Below are positions 23,764 to 33,065 of a stretch of DNA of 64,000 nucleotides, piece after piece. The translations under genes and the position numbers were made by a program. Source of the stretch: Elioraea sp. Yellowstone (GTDB lineage: Bacteria; Pseudomonadota; Alphaproteobacteria; Acetobacterales; Acetobacteraceae); the NCBI RefSeq assembly GCF_006704265.1, contig NZ_VIKA01000001.1:38201-102200 (forward strand). Direction: 5' to 3'. How positions within the stretch are numbered: position 1 is the stretch's first letter; the number at the start of each line of letters is the position of its first letter. A model generated the notes under the pieces. That model was not told the origin of the DNA and searched no databases. It saw nothing but the letters and a program-made list of their open reading frames with translations.

Positions 23764-25316
23764 CGCGGCTGGTCCTGCTGCTCCACCGCCTCCTCGACCG
23801 GCGGCGGCGCCATCCGCCCCGCCGAGGGGCCGAGCGCCGAGAACAGGTTGCCGACCGTGCGGCCGTCGTAGCAGCCCTGACCGAAGCTGAAGCCGCAGGC
23901 TGATTTCAGGTCGAAGGCGTTCTCGGCGTATTCGCGGTGCGTCGAGGGGATGACGTAGCGATCCTCGTAGTTGGCGATCGCGAGCGTGCGGTACATGTCA
24001 TCCACCTGCGCCTGGGATAGGCCGACCGCGTCCAGCACCGCGGTATTGCACCGGCCCTCCACCGTGCGGTCGCGCATGTGGATCCGCATCGCGAACATCC
24101 GCTGCAGCGCGTGGACGATCGGTGCTTCCGCCCCCGCGGTCAGCAGGTTGGCAAGATAGCGCACGGGGATGCGCAAACTGGCGATGTCCGGCAGCCCGTC
24201 CTTCCAGCCGACATGCCCGGCCTCGATCGCCGACTGCACGGGGCTCAGCGGCGGCACGTACCAGACCATCGGCAGGGTGCGATACTCCGGGTGCAGCGGG
24301 AACGCGATCCTCCAGTCGATGCACATCTTGTAGGTCGGGCTGCGGCGCGCCGCCTCCAGCCACGCCTCCGGCACGCCATCGGCGCGCGCCTGCGCGATCA
24401 CCGCCGGATCGTGCGGGTCGAGGAAGATGTCGAGCTGGGCGCGGTAGAGATGCTGCTCGTTCTCGACCGATGCCGCCTCCGCGATCCGGTCGGCGTCGTA
24501 GAGCAGCACGCCGAGATAGCGGATGCGGCCCACGCAGGTCTCGGAGCAGACCGTGGGTTCGCCCGCCTCGATGCGCGGGTAGCAGAAGATGCACTTCTCG
24601 GCCTTTCCCGACTGCCAGTTGTAGTAGATCTTCTTGTACGGGCAGCCCGAGACGCACATGCGCCAGCCGCGGCACTTCTCCTGGTCGATCAGGACGATGC
24701 CGTCCTCCTCGCGCTTGTAGATCGAGCCCGAGGGGCAGGAGGCGACGCAGGACGGGTTGAGGCAGTGCTCGCAGAGCCGGGGGAGGTAGAACATGAAGGT
24801 GTTCTCGAACTGCCCGTAGATCTCCTTCTGCACCCCCTCGAAGTTGTAGTCCTGTGAGCGCTTGCGGAACTCCGTGCCCAGGATCTCCTCCCAGTTCGGG
24901 CCCCATTTGATCTCCATGCGCTCGCCGGTGATCAGGCTGACAGGACGCGCGACCGGCATCGCCTCGCTCTCCGGTGCGGTCTGCAGGTGCGTGTAGTCGA
25001 AGGTGAAGGGCTCGTAGTAATCGTCGATCTCCGGCATCGCGGGGTTGGCGAAGATGTTCGCCAGGATCCGCCACTTGCCGCCCTGGCGCGGCACGATCCT
25101 GCCGTTCGCCTTGCGCTTCCAGCCGCCCTTCCAGCGGTTCTGGTTCTCCCAATCCTTCGGGTAGCCGATGCCGGGCTTGGTCTCGACGTTGTTGAACCAG
25201 GCGTATTCGACTCCCTCGCGGCTGGTCCAGACCTGCTTGCAGGTGACCGAGCAGGTGTGGCAGCCGATGCACTTGTCGAGGTTCAGCACCATCGCGATCT
25301 GGGCGCGGACCTTCAT
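23760..25316 (-). CDS. narH: Respiratory nitrate reductase beta subunit NarH
   Basis: A 518-residue iron-sulfur protein carrying electrons from NarI to NarG. Four cysteine clusters are visible: CIGCHTCSVTCK near residue 16, CEHCLNPSCVASCP, CRGWRMCVSGCP and KCIFCYPR with CSETCVG. In the third, Trp replaces a cysteine, which makes the [3Fe-4S] centre typical of NarH. The ATG at 25316 gives MKVRAQIAMVLNLDK, the standard start. It lies 23 bases after narG and overlaps narJ. Confidence 0.97.
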   Translation of the reverse strand: MKVRAQIAMVLNLDKCIGCHTCSVTCKQVWTSREGVEYAWFNNVETKPGIGYPKDWENQNRWKGGWKRKANGRIVPRQGGKWRILANIFANPAMPEIDDYYEPFTFDYTHLQTAPESEAMPVARPVSLITGERMEIKWGPNWEEILGTEFRKRSQDYNFEGVQKEIYGQFENTFMFYLPRLCEHCLNPSCVASCPSGSIYKREEDGIVLIDQEKCRGWRMCVSGCPYKKIYYNWQSGKAEKCIFCYPRIEAGEPTVCSETCVGRIRYLGVLLYDADRIAEAASVENEQHLYRAQLDIFLDPHDPAVIAQARADGVPEAWLEAARRSPTYKMCIDWRIAFPLHPEYRTLPMVWYVPPLSPVQSAIEAGHVGWKDGLPDIASLRIPVRYLANLLTAGAEAPIVHALQRMFAMRIHMRDRTVEGRCNTAVLDAVGLSQAQVDDMYRTLAIANYEDRYVIPSTHREYAENAFDLKSACGFSFGQGCYDGRTVGNLFSALGPSAGRMAPPPVEEAVEQQDQPR

Positions 25317-25339
25317 GGCTGTTCTCCCTCTCGCCCGCT

Positions 25340-28300
25340 CTACTCGGCCGCCTTCAGGTCGGCCGCCTGGTGCGTCACGCGCGGCCCGTCCAGCCAGGCG
25401 ACCTTCGCCATCTTGCGCACGATCACGAACTCGTCGCGGTTGGTGCCGATCGTGCCATAGTAGTTGAAGCCCCAGGCCTGTTGCGCATAGCCGCCGATCA
25501 TGTGGGTCGGCTTGACCACCGTACGGGTGACGCTGTTGTGGATGCCGCCGCGCGCACGCGTGATCTCGCTGCCCGGCACGTTCACGATCTTTTCCTGCGC
25601 GTGGTACATCATGATCATGCCCTTGGGCACGCGCTGGGAAACCACCGCGCGGGCGCAGAGCGCGCCGTTCAGGTTGAAGGCCTCGACCCAGTCGTTGTCC
25701 TCGATCCCGGCCTCCTTCGCGTCCACCTCCGAGATCCAGACGATCGGTCCGCCGCGCGAGAGCGTCAGCATGATCAGGTTGTCGGTGTAGACCGAGTGGA
25801 TACCCCATTTCTGGTGCGGGGTGATGAAGTTGAGCGCGATCTCCCTGTGGCCGTTCGGTACGCGTCCGACCATCGCCTGGTGCGCCTTCAGGTCCACCGG
25901 CGGACGGTAGACGCAGAGCGCCTCGCCGAAGGCGAGCATCCACGGATGGTCCTGGTAGAGCTGCTGGCGGCCCGAGAGTGTGCGCCAGGGGATCAGCTCG
26001 TGCACGTTCGTGTAACCGGCGTTGTAGCAGACCTCCTCGCTCTCGAGGCCGGACCAGATCGGCGAGGAGATGATCTTGCGTGGCTGCGCGGCGATGTCGC
26101 GGAAGCGGATCGCCTCGTGCTCCTTGGGTTTGGCGAGATGCGTGTGGTCGCGCCCGGTGTTCCTGCCGAGCGCCTCCCAGGCCTTCACCGCGACATGGCC
26201 GTTCGTCTCGGGAGCGAGATGCATGATCACCTCGCAGGCATCGATGTCGCTTTCGATGCGCGCGAGCGGACGATCCACGCCCGGCACCTCGACCGTGCCG
26301 TTCAGGCTGCGCAGGAACGCGACCTCGTCCTCGGTCTTCCAGGCGAGCCCCTTACCGTTGTTGCCCACCTTTTCCATCAGCGGGCCAAGCGAGGTGAAGC
26401 GCACATGGACGTTCGGATAGTCGCGCTCGATCACGGTCACGCCCGGCATGGTCTTGCCGGGGATCGGCTCGACCTCGCCCTTGCGCCATTCCTTCACGAC
26501 ATGCGTCTGGCCGAGCTCCGCCGGGCTGTCGTGCATCAGGGGTGTGAGGACCACGTCCCTCTCGACGCCGAGATGGCCCTTGGCGAGCGCGCTGAACGTC
26601 CTCGCGATGCCCTTGAAGATCTGCCAGTCGCTGCGGCTCTCCCAGGCCGGATCCACCGCCGCGGTGAAGGGGTGGATGAAGGGATGCATGTCGGAGGTGT
26701 TGAGATCGTGCTTCTCGTACCAGGTGGCGGTCGGCAGCACGACGTCGGAGTACATGCAGGTCGTGCTCATCCGGAAATCGAGCGTGACCAGGAGATCGAG
26801 CTTGCCGCGCGGCGCCTCGTGATGCCAAGCGACCTCCTCCGGCTTCGCGCGTCCCTCCTCGCCAAGATCCTTGCCCTGGACGCCGTGCTGCGCGCCGAGC
26901 AGGTGCTTGAGGAAGTACTCGTGGCCCTTGCCCGAGGAGCCGAGCAGGTTGGAGCGCCAGACGAACAGGTTGCGGGGCCAGTTCTGCGGATGATCAGGGT
27001 CTTCGCAGGCCATGGTGATGCGGCCGTCCTTCAGCCGCTCGACCAGATAGGCTGTCACCTCCTTGCCTTCCGTGGCGGCGGCGGCGGCGATCGTCAGCGG
27101 ATTGACGGCGAGCTGCGGTGCCGAGGGCAGCCAGCCCATCCGTTCCGCGCGCACGTTGAAGTCGATCAGCGCGCCGGAGAGCTTCCGCGGCGCGGTGGGC
27201 GAGAGGATCTCGTCCACCGTCACCGTCTCGTAGCGCCACTGGTCGGTATGCGCGTACCAGAACGAGGTTGAGTTCTGCTGGCGCGGCGGGCGGTACCAAT
27301 CGGTCGCGAAGGCGAGCGGTATCCAGCCCGACTGCGGGCGCAGCTTCTCCTGGCCGACGTAGTGCGCCCAGCCGCCGCCCGATTGGCCGACGCAGCCGCA
27401 CATCACCAGAAGGTTGATGATGCTCCGATAGTTCATGTCGGCGTGGTACCAGTGGTTCAGGGCCGCGCCGAGGATGACCATGGACTTGCCCTTGGTCTTC
27501 TCGGCGTTCTCGGCGAACTCGCGCGCGACCGTGATGATGCGGTCGGCCGGGACACCGCACACCGCCGCCGCCCAGGCCGGCGTGTAGGGCGCATTCTCCT
27601 CGTAGCGTGCCGCGCCGTCGCCGAAGCCGCGCTCGACGCCGTAATTGGCGAGGAACAGGTCGTAGACGGTTGCGACCTTGGCCTCGTGCCCGTCGGCGAG
27701 CCGCTGCGTCGCCACCGGCACGGTGCGCGTCACCGTCTCGCCGAGGCTGGTCGGATTGAAGAATGGTTGCGCATGGTCGCCGAAATAGGGGAACGTCACC
27801 TGTGCGGTTGCGCCGCCCTCGATCAGCGACAGCCGCGGCGTGACGACTTCGAGGGTGCGCGCATCGCGCCCCTCCAGATTCCATTTGCCCTGCTCGCCCC
27901 AGCGGAAGCCGATCGAGCCGGTTGGGATGTAGGGCTGGCCGGTCGCGTCGTCGATCGCGACGGTCTTCCAGTCGGGGTTGTTCGACTGTCCCGCGTTCTC
28001 CGGCAGGTCAGAGGCGCGGAGCTGCCGGTCGGGCACCAGCCGGCCATCGCGCTCGGCCAGCAGCACCAGCATCGGCATGTCGGTATAGCGGCGACAGTAG
28101 TCGAGGAAGTAGTCGCCGCGGCCCTTCGCGTGCCACTCGGTGAGGATCACGTGGCCCATCGCGAGTGCGAGTGCCGCGTCCGTGCCCTGCTTCGGATGCA
28201 GCCAGAGATCGGCGAACTTCGAGGCCTCGGAGTAGTCGGGCGTGACGGTGACGACCTTGGTGCCGCGGTAGCGGGCTTCCGCCATGAAGTGCGCATCGGG

Positions 28301-29086
28301 CGTGCGCGTCTGCGGCACGTTCGAGCCCCACATCATGATGAAGCCTGCGTTGTACCAGTCCGCGCTCTCGGGCACGTCGGTCTGCTCGCCCCAGGTCTGC
28401 GGGCTGGAGGGCGGCAGGTCGCAGTACCAGTCGTAGAACGACATGCAGACGCCACCGATCAGCGAGAGATAGCGGCTGCCGGCGGCGTAGCTGACCATGC
28501 TCATCGCCGGGATCGGCGAGAAGCCGATCACGCGGTCGGGGCCCCAGGTCTTGACGGTATGCACATTGGCGGCGGCGATGATCTCCTCCGCCTCGTCCCA
28601 ACTGACGCGCACGAAGCCGCCGAGCCCGCGCGCCGACTGGTACTCGCGCCGCTGCGCCGGGTCGTCCTGGATCGACTTCCAGGCCAGCACCGGATCGGTG
28701 TGCTTTGCCTTGGCCGCGCGCCAGAGCTTGACCAGCCGCTTGCGCGCCATCGGGTACTTCAGCCGGTTGGCGCTGTAGAGGTACCAGGAGTAGGAGGCGC
28801 CGCGCGAGCAGCCGCGCGGCTCGTGGTTCGGCAGGTCGGGGCGCGTGCGCGGATAGTCGGTGTGCTGCGTCTCCCAGGTGACGATGCCGCCCTTGACGTA
28901 GATCTTCCACGAGCACGAGCCGGTGCAGTTGGCGCCGTGCGTGGAGCGGACGACCTTCTCGGTCGCCCAGCGCGAGCGGTAGGCGTCCTCCCAGGCGCGG
29001 CTCTCGGTCGTCACCTCGCCGTGGCCGCCCGAGAACGTACCGGCATATTTCCTGAAGAAGGTCAGGCGGTCGAGGAAGTGGCTCAT
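25340..29086 (-). CDS. narG: Respiratory nitrate reductase alpha subunit NarG
   Basis: The 1248-residue catalytic subunit that reduces nitrate to nitrite at a molybdenum bis-MGD centre facing the cytoplasm. The N-terminus MSHFLDRLTFFRKYAGTFSGGHG is the vestigial twin-arginine-like leader of NarG. HGANCTGSCSW with a later RGCSRGAS gives the His/Cys ligands of the FS0 cluster. The Mo-ligand Asp lies in WGEQTDVPESADW. Length is normal and no frameshift was seen. It sits between narK2 (25-base gap) and narH (23-base gap). Confidence 0.97.
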   Translation of the reverse strand: MSHFLDRLTFFRKYAGTFSGGHGEVTTESRAWEDAYRSRWATEKVVRSTHGANCTGSCSWKIYVKGGIVTWETQHTDYPRTRPDLPNHEPRGCSRGASYSWYLYSANRLKYPMARKRLVKLWRAAKAKHTDPVLAWKSIQDDPAQRREYQSARGLGGFVRVSWDEAEEIIAAANVHTVKTWGPDRVIGFSPIPAMSMVSYAAGSRYLSLIGGVCMSFYDWYCDLPPSSPQTWGEQTDVPESADWYNAGFIMMWGSNVPQTRTPDAHFMAEARYRGTKVVTVTPDYSEASKFADLWLHPKQGTDAALALAMGHVILTEWHAKGRGDYFLDYCRRYTDMPMLVLLAERDGRLVPDRQLRASDLPENAGQSNNPDWKTVAIDDATGQPYIPTGSIGFRWGEQGKWNLEGRDARTLEVVTPRLSLIEGGATAQVTFPYFGDHAQPFFNPTSLGETVTRTVPVATQRLADGHEAKVATVYDLFLANYGVERGFGDGAARYEENAPYTPAWAAAVCGVPADRIITVAREFAENAEKTKGKSMVILGAALNHWYHADMNYRSIINLLVMCGCVGQSGGGWAHYVGQEKLRPQSGWIPLAFATDWYRPPRQQNSTSFWYAHTDQWRYETVTVDEILSPTAPRKLSGALIDFNVRAERMGWLPSAPQLAVNPLTIAAAAATEGKEVTAYLVERLKDGRITMACEDPDHPQNWPRNLFVWRSNLLGSSGKGHEYFLKHLLGAQHGVQGKDLGEEGRAKPEEVAWHHEAPRGKLDLLVTLDFRMSTTCMYSDVVLPTATWYEKHDLNTSDMHPFIHPFTAAVDPAWESRSDWQIFKGIARTFSALAKGHLGVERDVVLTPLMHDSPAELGQTHVVKEWRKGEVEPIPGKTMPGVTVIERDYPNVHVRFTSLGPLMEKVGNNGKGLAWKTEDEVAFLRSLNGTVEVPGVDRPLARIESDIDACEVIMHLAPETNGHVAVKAWEALGRNTGRDHTHLAKPKEHEAIRFRDIAAQPRKIISSPIWSGLESEEVCYNAGYTNVHELIPWRTLSGRQQLYQDHPWMLAFGEALCVYRPPVDLKAHQAMVGRVPNGHREIALNFITPHQKWGIHSVYTDNLIMLTLSRGGPIVWISEVDAKEAGIEDNDWVEAFNLNGALCARAVVSQRVPKGMIMMYHAQEKIVNVPGSEITRARGGIHNSVTRTVVKPTHMIGGYAQQAWGFNYYGTIGTNRDEFVIVRKMAKVAWLDGPRVTHQAADLKAAE

Positions 29087-29111
29087 CGATCTCGCTCCGT
29101 CATGATCCGGA

Positions 29112-30470
29112 TCAGCAGGGGTGGGGCGCGCCGCGGCGGGCGTAGAGCCACCAGTTCAACACGACGTTGAGCGCGAAGAACGCGGCCAGGCCGTAGAACA
29201 CCGCGTTCGGGCTCCGCGTCGCGCCGAAGCTCCAGCCGAACAGTAGCCCGAACAGCAGCGGTCCGTAGGCGGCGATCGCGGCGGTGAAGCCGATCACGCC
29301 GCCCGCCTGACGCGGCGGGAACAGCATGGGCATCTGCTTGAAGGTCGAGGCGTTGCCGATGCCCGCGAAGAAGAAGAGACCGAGCATCAGCGCCACGAAG
29401 ATCGGGAAGTTCGCCATGTCGCGGCTGGTGAAGAAGGTCACCCCGATGGCGCAGGCGGTCATGCCGATGCCTGCGACATGCGTCACGATCGCACCGCCGT
29501 ACTTGTCGGTCACCGGCCCGGCGAGCACGCGGACCACCGATCCGACCAGCGGACCGTAGAATGCCCAGGCGAGCGGATCAGGCCCGCCGGGCAGGCCGCT
29601 GAAGATGGTGCGGATCAGCAGCGGGAAGGTCGCCGAAAGTCCGCTGAACCCGCCGAAGGTCATGATGTAGAGGCTGGTCATCGTCCAGGTGTGCGGCGAG
29701 CCGAAGATGTCCAGCTGCTCGCGGAAATTGGCGCGCACCGGCACGCTGCGGAGCATCACCAGCGACAGGATCCCGAACAGGGCGACGAACGGCACGTAGA
29801 TCGCGGTGGCGTTCTGCAGCCAGATCGGACTGGTTTCGCCATTCGGGCGGGTGAAGGTCAGCGGATCGCCGCCGAGCGTGCCCAGGAGCGCGAAGCCGAT
29901 GATCCAGGGGGTGACGAACTGCACGACCGACACGCCGAAATTGCCCACACCGGCCTGGATCGCGAGCGCCGTGCCCTGAAGCCGCTTCGGGAAGAACAGG
30001 CTGGTCGATGGCATGAAGGAGGAGAAGTTGCCTCCACCCAGCCCGGCGAGAAACGCGAGCAGCATCAGCAGCCAGAACGGCGTGGCGGGGTTCTGCACCG
30101 CGAAGAACCAGCCGACCAGCGGGACGAGCAGGCTGAGGGTGGACCAGCCGACGACCGCTCGCGTGCCCCAGATCGGGGTGAGGAACATGTGCACGAGGCG
30201 AAGCGAGCCGCCGGCAAGTCCGGGCATGGCGGCAAGCCAGAAGAGCTGGCCCGTCGTCAACTGGAAGCCCACCGCGGGCAGGCGCACCACCAGCGCCGAG
30301 ACGACGAACCAGGTGATGAAGGCCATGATCAGGCTGGCGGTCGTGAGTGTCAGCGTGCGCCAGGCGAGACGCTTGCCGGTCTCTTCCCAGAACGTCTCGT
30401 TCTCCGGCTCCCAGCGGGCGAGCCAGCCGGAGCCGGCCCTCGGCGCGGCGACGTCCTGCGGGATGGCCAT
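29112..30470 (-). CDS. narK2: Nitrate/nitrite transporter, NarK2 type
   Basis: A 452-residue twelve-helix major facilitator. The cytoplasmic start WLARWEPENETFWEETGKRLA resembles the WRPEDxxFW opening of Escherichia coli NarK. The nitrate-signature regions are AGLGGGNFSSFMPSTSLFFPKRLQG and FFAGIGNASTFKQMPMLFPPRQAGGVIG. This type is thought to exchange nitrate for nitrite. The ATG at 30470 is chosen for its AAGGAG six bases upstream; an in-frame ATG at 30497 lacks one. It starts 30 bases after narK1; in some relatives the two are fused into one protein, here they are separate. Confidence 0.93.
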   Translation of the reverse strand: MAIPQDVAAPRAGSGWLARWEPENETFWEETGKRLAWRTLTLTTASLIMAFITWFVVSALVVRLPAVGFQLTTGQLFWLAAMPGLAGGSLRLVHMFLTPIWGTRAVVGWSTLSLLVPLVGWFFAVQNPATPFWLLMLLAFLAGLGGGNFSSFMPSTSLFFPKRLQGTALAIQAGVGNFGVSVVQFVTPWIIGFALLGTLGGDPLTFTRPNGETSPIWLQNATAIYVPFVALFGILSLVMLRSVPVRANFREQLDIFGSPHTWTMTSLYIMTFGGFSGLSATFPLLIRTIFSGLPGGPDPLAWAFYGPLVGSVVRVLAGPVTDKYGGAIVTHVAGIGMTACAIGVTFFTSRDMANFPIFVALMLGLFFFAGIGNASTFKQMPMLFPPRQAGGVIGFTAAIAAYGPLLFGLLFGWSFGATRSPNAVFYGLAAFFALNVVLNWWLYARRGAPHPC

Positions 30471-30500
30471 GGCGGGCTCCTTGGGGTGCGATGCCATCGG

Positions 30501-31868
30501 TCAGGCCCTCGCCGGCTCGGCGGCGCGCGGCGGGTGCTGCGCCCGCAGCCGCTCGACCTCCGCCCGCAGCGCCTCAAGCTCAGGCAGGTCCTGCGGCCCG
30601 CGCAGCGCGGGGAACTTGCGCCGCTCCATCAGCCGGATCGCGCCGTGCATCCACATCAGGCTGACCGCGACGATCGCGAACAGCAGCATGAAGCAGGAGG
30701 TCCATACGCCCACGAGGTCGTTCATCGCCCCGAACATGATCGGCAGGATGAAGCCGCCGAGGCCGCCGATCAGCCCGACCACGCCGCCAACGCTGCCGAC
30801 GTGGTGGGGGTAGTAGACGGGGATGTGCTTGTAGACCGCCGCCTTGCCCAAGCTCATGAAGAAGCCCAGGGCGAAGGTCAGCACGGTGAACGGGATGAAG
30901 CCGATGGCGAGGGTGAACTCGATCGGCCCCTCGATGCCGTAGACCGTGTAGGTGGTCGCCGGATAGCTCAGGAAGAAGGTGCAGATCACCGAGCCGATGA
31001 AGGTCCAGTACATCACCGCGCGGGCGCCGTACTTGTCCGACAACGTGCCGCCGAGGATGCGAAAGATCGAGCCGGGCACGGAATAGGCGGCGCCGAGCAG
31101 ACCGGCGGTGACGATGTCGAGCCCGTAGACGCCGACGTAGTAGCGCGGCAGCCACAGCGCGAGGGCCACGAACCCGCCGAACACGAAGAAGTAGTAGAGG
31201 CTGAAGCGCCAGACCTGGAGCTTCTTCAGGGGCTTGAGCATCGCCGAGAGCGGCTCGGGCTTGATGCCCGCGGCACGCCGCGCGGCGAGCTGCGGGTCGT
31301 CCTTGGTGGTGAACCAGAACACCGCCGCCGTCACCAGGAGCCCGAGCGCCCAGAGCTGCGCCACCATCTTCCAGCCGAACGCCACCATCACCACAGGGGC
31401 GAGGAACTTGGTCACCGCCGCGCCGACATTGCCGGCCCCGAAGATCCCGAGCGCCGTACCCTGCTTCTCCTTCGGGAACCATTTCGACACATACGCGATG
31501 CCGACCGCGAAGGAGCCGCCGGCCACACCCACGCCCAGCGCGGCAATGAGGAAAGTGGGGTAGTCGTAGGCGAAGGTGAGCAGGAAAGTTGCGATCGCCG
31601 CGGCGACCATCACGCCGACATAGACGATCCGCCCGCCGTACTGGTCGGTCCAGATGCCGAGGATCAGCCGTACGAGGCTGCCGGTCAGGATCGGCGTGCC
31701 GACCAGCAGGCCGAACTGGGTGTCGTTCAGGCCGAGGTCGCGTTTGATCTGCACGCCGATGATGGAGAAGATCGTCCAGACCGCGAAACACACCGTGAAG
31801 GCGAAGGTGCTCATCCACAGCGCGATCTGGGCGTCGCGTGGCTGCGCCTGGGTGGTCGTCTCGGTCAT
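30501..31868 (-). CDS. narK1: Nitrate transporter, NarK1 type
   Basis: A 455-residue twelve-helix major facilitator. Nitrate-porter signatures are GVAGGSFAVGIAYVSKWFPKEKQGTALGIFGAGNVG in the first half and GFFMSLGKAAVYKHIPVYYPHHVGSVGG in the second. This type is held to be a nitrate/proton symporter used to start respiration. It ends in a 45-residue charged coiled-coil-like tail (LEALRAEVERLRAQH). The ATG at 31868 follows GGAG. It is the first gene of the nar operon; FNR-type boxes lie about 83 and 155 bases upstream. Confidence 0.93.
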   Translation of the reverse strand: MTETTTQAQPRDAQIALWMSTFAFTVCFAVWTIFSIIGVQIKRDLGLNDTQFGLLVGTPILTGSLVRLILGIWTDQYGGRIVYVGVMVAAAIATFLLTFAYDYPTFLIAALGVGVAGGSFAVGIAYVSKWFPKEKQGTALGIFGAGNVGAAVTKFLAPVVMVAFGWKMVAQLWALGLLVTAAVFWFTTKDDPQLAARRAAGIKPEPLSAMLKPLKKLQVWRFSLYYFFVFGGFVALALWLPRYYVGVYGLDIVTAGLLGAAYSVPGSIFRILGGTLSDKYGARAVMYWTFIGSVICTFFLSYPATTYTVYGIEGPIEFTLAIGFIPFTVLTFALGFFMSLGKAAVYKHIPVYYPHHVGSVGGVVGLIGGLGGFILPIMFGAMNDLVGVWTSCFMLLFAIVAVSLMWMHGAIRLMERRKFPALRGPQDLPELEALRAEVERLRAQHPPRAAEPARA

Positions 31869-31944
31869 CGCTCGGCTCCATCGCCCCGGGATCACTCCCA
31901 TCGCGGGGTCTCGAGCAGGCTGAGGGGATCGGACGGCGCTGCCG

Positions 31945-31958
31945 TTGCTCTAGGTCAA
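31945..31958 (-). promoter_or_regulatory. Imperfect FNR/DNR-type box upstream of narK1
   Basis: Read on the minus strand the site is TTGAC-CTAG-AGCAA, matching eight of ten arm positions of the FNR consensus TTGAT-N4-ATCAA. Its centre is about 83 bases before the narK1 ATG, a plausible distance for activation of the nar operon. Confidence 0.5.
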
Positions 31959-32004
31959 GGCTCGGCCGGGCGGCGCGGCTTTCTTTCGTGCTGCATCGCA
32001 CCGC

Positions 32005-32032
32005 TCAAGTCTGGACTTGACGCTTGTCAAGT
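32005..32032. promoter_or_regulatory. Two nested dyads, including a perfect TTGAC-N4-GTCAA box
   Basis: ACTTGAC-GCTT-GTCAAGT at 32015-32032 is a perfect 7+4+7 dyad containing a textbook FNR/DNR-type core. Its left arm is shared with a second perfect dyad, TCAAGT-CTGG-ACTTGA at 32005-32020. The centres are 11 bases apart, about one helical turn. The perfect box ends 24 bases before the Crp/Fnr gene and its TTGACG could double as that gene's -35, suggesting autoregulation. Confidence 0.7.
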
Positions 32033-32056
32033 GTCTTGATCGATGGCGGGGGAACC

Positions 32057-32752
32057 ATGGCGATCAATCGCACACTGGCCCTGGTGCACGAGACCGAGCT
32101 CGCCCGTGCGGTCGGCGAGCGGGTCATGGCGCGGCTGATGAAGGGCAGCGTGGCGCAGCTCCTCCCGCCGCGCGCCGTGCTGTTCGAGGAGGGAACCGAG
32201 CCGGAGATGGTGCACCTCGTTCTGTCCGGTCGCGTCGGCCTCGTGGCCTCCGGCGGCACCGACCACGAGGCGGTGATCGAGACTTTCGGCGCGGGCTCGC
32301 TGCTCGTCGTGCCGGCCGTGATCCTGTCCCTGCCCTATCTCGTCTCCGGCGTAGTGCTCACGGAGGCGCGCATCATGATGATCCCGGCCGCATCGTTCCG
32401 TCGTGCGCTGGACGACGAGCCTGCGCTCGCGCGCGCCGTGGTGGACATGCAGGCCCGGCACTGGCGCCTCCTGATCGAGCAGATCAAGGACCTGAAGCTG
32501 CGCGCCGCCCCCCAGCGCCTGGCGCAGTGGCTGCTGCGCGAGCTCGGGGCAGGTCCGGGCACGGTGCTCCAGCTCGGCGAGCCGAAGCGCATCATCGCCC
32601 GCCGTCTCGGCATGAGCCCGGAGAGCCTCTCGCGCGCGATTGCGGCGCTGGAGGAGGCTGGCGCGATCCATGTCGAGGGGCGCGCGATCACCGTCGTCGG
32701 GCGCCGCGCGCTCGAGATGGCCGCTGGCGGCATGACGAACACCCGAGGCTGA
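32057..32752 (+). CDS. Crp/Fnr family regulator without FNR cysteines (DNR/NnrR-like)
   Basis: A 231-residue regulator with an N-terminal cyclic-nucleotide-type beta-roll (about 25-115), a long dimer helix (about 120-150) and a C-terminal winged helix. The recognition helix contains SPESLSRA with Glu189, Ser192 and Arg193, the residues by which FNR relatives read TTGA half-sites. This matches the TTGAC-N4-GTCAA box just upstream. The protein has no cysteine at all, so it cannot hold an FNR iron-sulfur cluster; a haem-based NO sensor (DNR/NnrR type) or NarR-like nitrate response is likelier. The ATG at 32057 follows GGGGGAA. It is divergent from narK1. Confidence 0.88.
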   Translation: MAINRTLALVHETELARAVGERVMARLMKGSVAQLLPPRAVLFEEGTEPEMVHLVLSGRVGLVASGGTDHEAVIETFGAGSLLVVPAVILSLPYLVSGVVLTEARIMMIPAASFRRALDDEPALARAVVDMQARHWRLLIEQIKDLKLRAAPQRLAQWLLRELGAGPGTVLQLGEPKRIIARRLGMSPESLSRAIAALEEAGAIHVEGRAITVVGRRALEMAAGGMTNTRG

Positions 32753-32800
32753 GGCATTCTCCGCCGGCGCGGTCGGGTCGCGGCGCCCAGGGCGGCAGCC

Positions 32801-33004
32801 GGGGCCGACGCGCGCGACCTCGCTCTCCTCATGATGGAGGCCTGCCGCAGCCTCGGCTTCGCGGCCCGCTTCGTCTCCGGCCATCTCTGCGACGCGGCGA
32901 TGGTCGATGCCGACCGCCCGATGATCGGCGGCGGCGCGACCCATGCGTGGTGCCAGGTCTGTCTGCCCGCCGCCGGCTGGTGGACCGGCGATCTGGCGGC
33001 CTAG
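32801..33004 (+). pseudogene. Fragment of a transglutaminase-like protein
   Basis: In frame, this stretch reads RDLALLMMEACRSLGFAARF and then IGGGATHAWCQVCLPAAGWW before TAG at 33002. That is the catalytic core of bacterial transglutaminase-like proteins, including the GATHAW histidine block. Everything upstream of the core (well over 100 residues in intact relatives) is missing, and the expected catalytic Cys just before RDLALL is Ala here. No start codon or ribosome site fits. It is best read as a decayed remnant between the Crp/Fnr gene and the PPOX gene. Confidence 0.65.
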
Positions 33005-33065
33005 CGGGGCATGGAGGTTGGCGTCGAGGCCGAAGCCGGGGCGGCGGTGCCGGCCTGACGCGGGA

